From JBEKCP01 sp050014815 (GTDB lineage: Bacteria; Planctomycetota; Planctomycetia; Pirellulales; Thermoguttaceae): a stretch of DNA of 13,449 nucleotides. Shown here piece by piece: positions 13,059 through 13,449 of the stretch. The stretch lies in the NCBI GenBank assembly GCA_050014815.1, contig JBEKCP010000269.1, forward strand, positions 1 through 13,449. Reading direction: 5' to 3'. The notes below the pieces were generated by a model that was not told the DNA's origin, did no database searches, and worked only from the letters and a program-made list of their open reading frames with translations. The translations under genes and the position numbers were made by a program. The stretch's first letter is position 1. Each line of letters begins with the position of its first letter.

Positions 13059-13449
13059 ATGATTGAGAACGTACTTGGCAGCTTGATTGCTGCCGGGATA
13101 GGTGCAGGATCACTCCATCTTTGGAGCAAAGTTGTCGTGCCGTGGTACCAGAGCATTACGTATCAAGGCCCCGATCTGGCAGGAACTTGGGGCTTCTCCT
13201 ACTCGGACAACGGGGCGTCCGACGACCATGTCGTCGAAGTGAGGCAATACGGCAAGAATCTCAAGGGTGTCCATACCGTTCATCGTTGGAAGGACGGCAC
13301 TTCGGCCAGCATTACGGTCCCTTTCAGCGGCCAAGTTTTTGGCCACGTCGTTCTTCTTACTGGAATCGATTTCACGACGGGCACACTGGGGGCTCAGCTG
13401 TTGGATATACTGGATGGTGCAAAACGACTGCGAGGTTATCTGCTCGCAC
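13059..13449 (+). CDS. Partial gene: membrane-anchored, probably beta-rich protein of unknown function
   Basis: 130 codons are visible and the frame is open to the window end. The start ATG has AGGAAG eight bases upstream; an in-frame GTG at 13020 lies in a hairpin and is less likely. Residues 4-28 (NVLGSLIAAGIGAGSLHLWS and following) form one membrane helix, ending in VVVPWYQS. The rest alternates like beta strands: DLAGTWGFSY (39-48), HVVEVRQYGKNLKGVHTVHR (57-76), ASITVPFSGQVFGHVVLLTG (83-102), TGTLGAQLLD and KRLRGYLLA. The G-T-W start and L-x-G-Y end recall lipocalin-like or small barrel domains on a membrane stalk, including the CBASS effector type (one or two helices plus a ligand-binding barrel). 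That comparison is pattern-level only; no nucleotidyltransferase is in view. Confidence 0.65.
   Translation, partial: MIENVLGSLIAAGIGAGSLHLWSKVVVPWYQSITYQGPDLAGTWGFSYSDNGASDDHVVEVRQYGKNLKGVHTVHRWKDGTSASITVPFSGQVFGHVVLLTGIDFTTGTLGAQLLDILDGAKRLRGYLLA

Overview
The window looks like chromosomal DNA from a GC-rich member of the Planctomycetota (Pirellulales-like). The evidence is indirect: a three-transmembrane protein with VTDAGL-type leucine-rich repeats, a CysRS carrying a low-complexity insert before its KISKS loop, a COG4586/4587/3694-type ABC exporter, and spacers packed with several families of palindromic repeats. No rRNA, tRNA or marker gene fixes the taxonomy, so this is an inference.

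Layout. 1-2232 (minus strand): a TIM-barrel sugar-phosphate isomerase/epimerase-like gene, a UbiA-family prenyltransferase resembling EboC, and the first nine codons of a third gene (MFLGYNTNG) leaving the window. 2381-2590: a compound hairpin repeat. 2643-3671 (plus): a membrane-anchored LRR protein. 3668-3757 (minus): a degenerate duplicate of the 3' end of an ABC permease gene. 3823-4920 (minus): a RhuM-family gene with its own promoter and ribosome site. 5009-8857 (mostly minus): an ABC exporter (ATPase, permease 2, permease 1). Its operon now also holds a Phd/PIN toxin-antitoxin pair between ATPase and permease 2, and a small opposite-strand gene between the two permeases. 9160-12629 (plus): housekeeping genes ispF, cysS, ruvC and ruvA. 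12775-13030: a second, larger compound hairpin repeat. 13059-end (plus): a partial gene for a membrane-anchored, probably beta-rich protein.

How it fits together. The exporter ATPase and two permeases should form one membrane complex although the locus has been invaded by at least three small cassettes. RuvC and RuvA act on Holliday junctions and overlap by 4 bp; ruvB is not next to them. The UbiA and TIM-barrel genes resemble part of an Ebo-like cluster whose remaining members would lie to the left.

The most unusual material is non-coding. Two elements (2381-2590 and 12775-13030) are large inverted repeats built from series of short hairpins arranged symmetrically around a centre. Their arms differ by compensatory base-pair changes while the loops keep TTCA/TTTA on the left arm and TGAA/TAAA on the right. 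Other spacers hold inverted repeats made of iterated short words, and several neighbouring genes (cysS, ruvC, probably the ABC ATPase) have 3' ends written by repeat or low-complexity sequence. ispF has no ATG, GTG or TTG start in its open frame.
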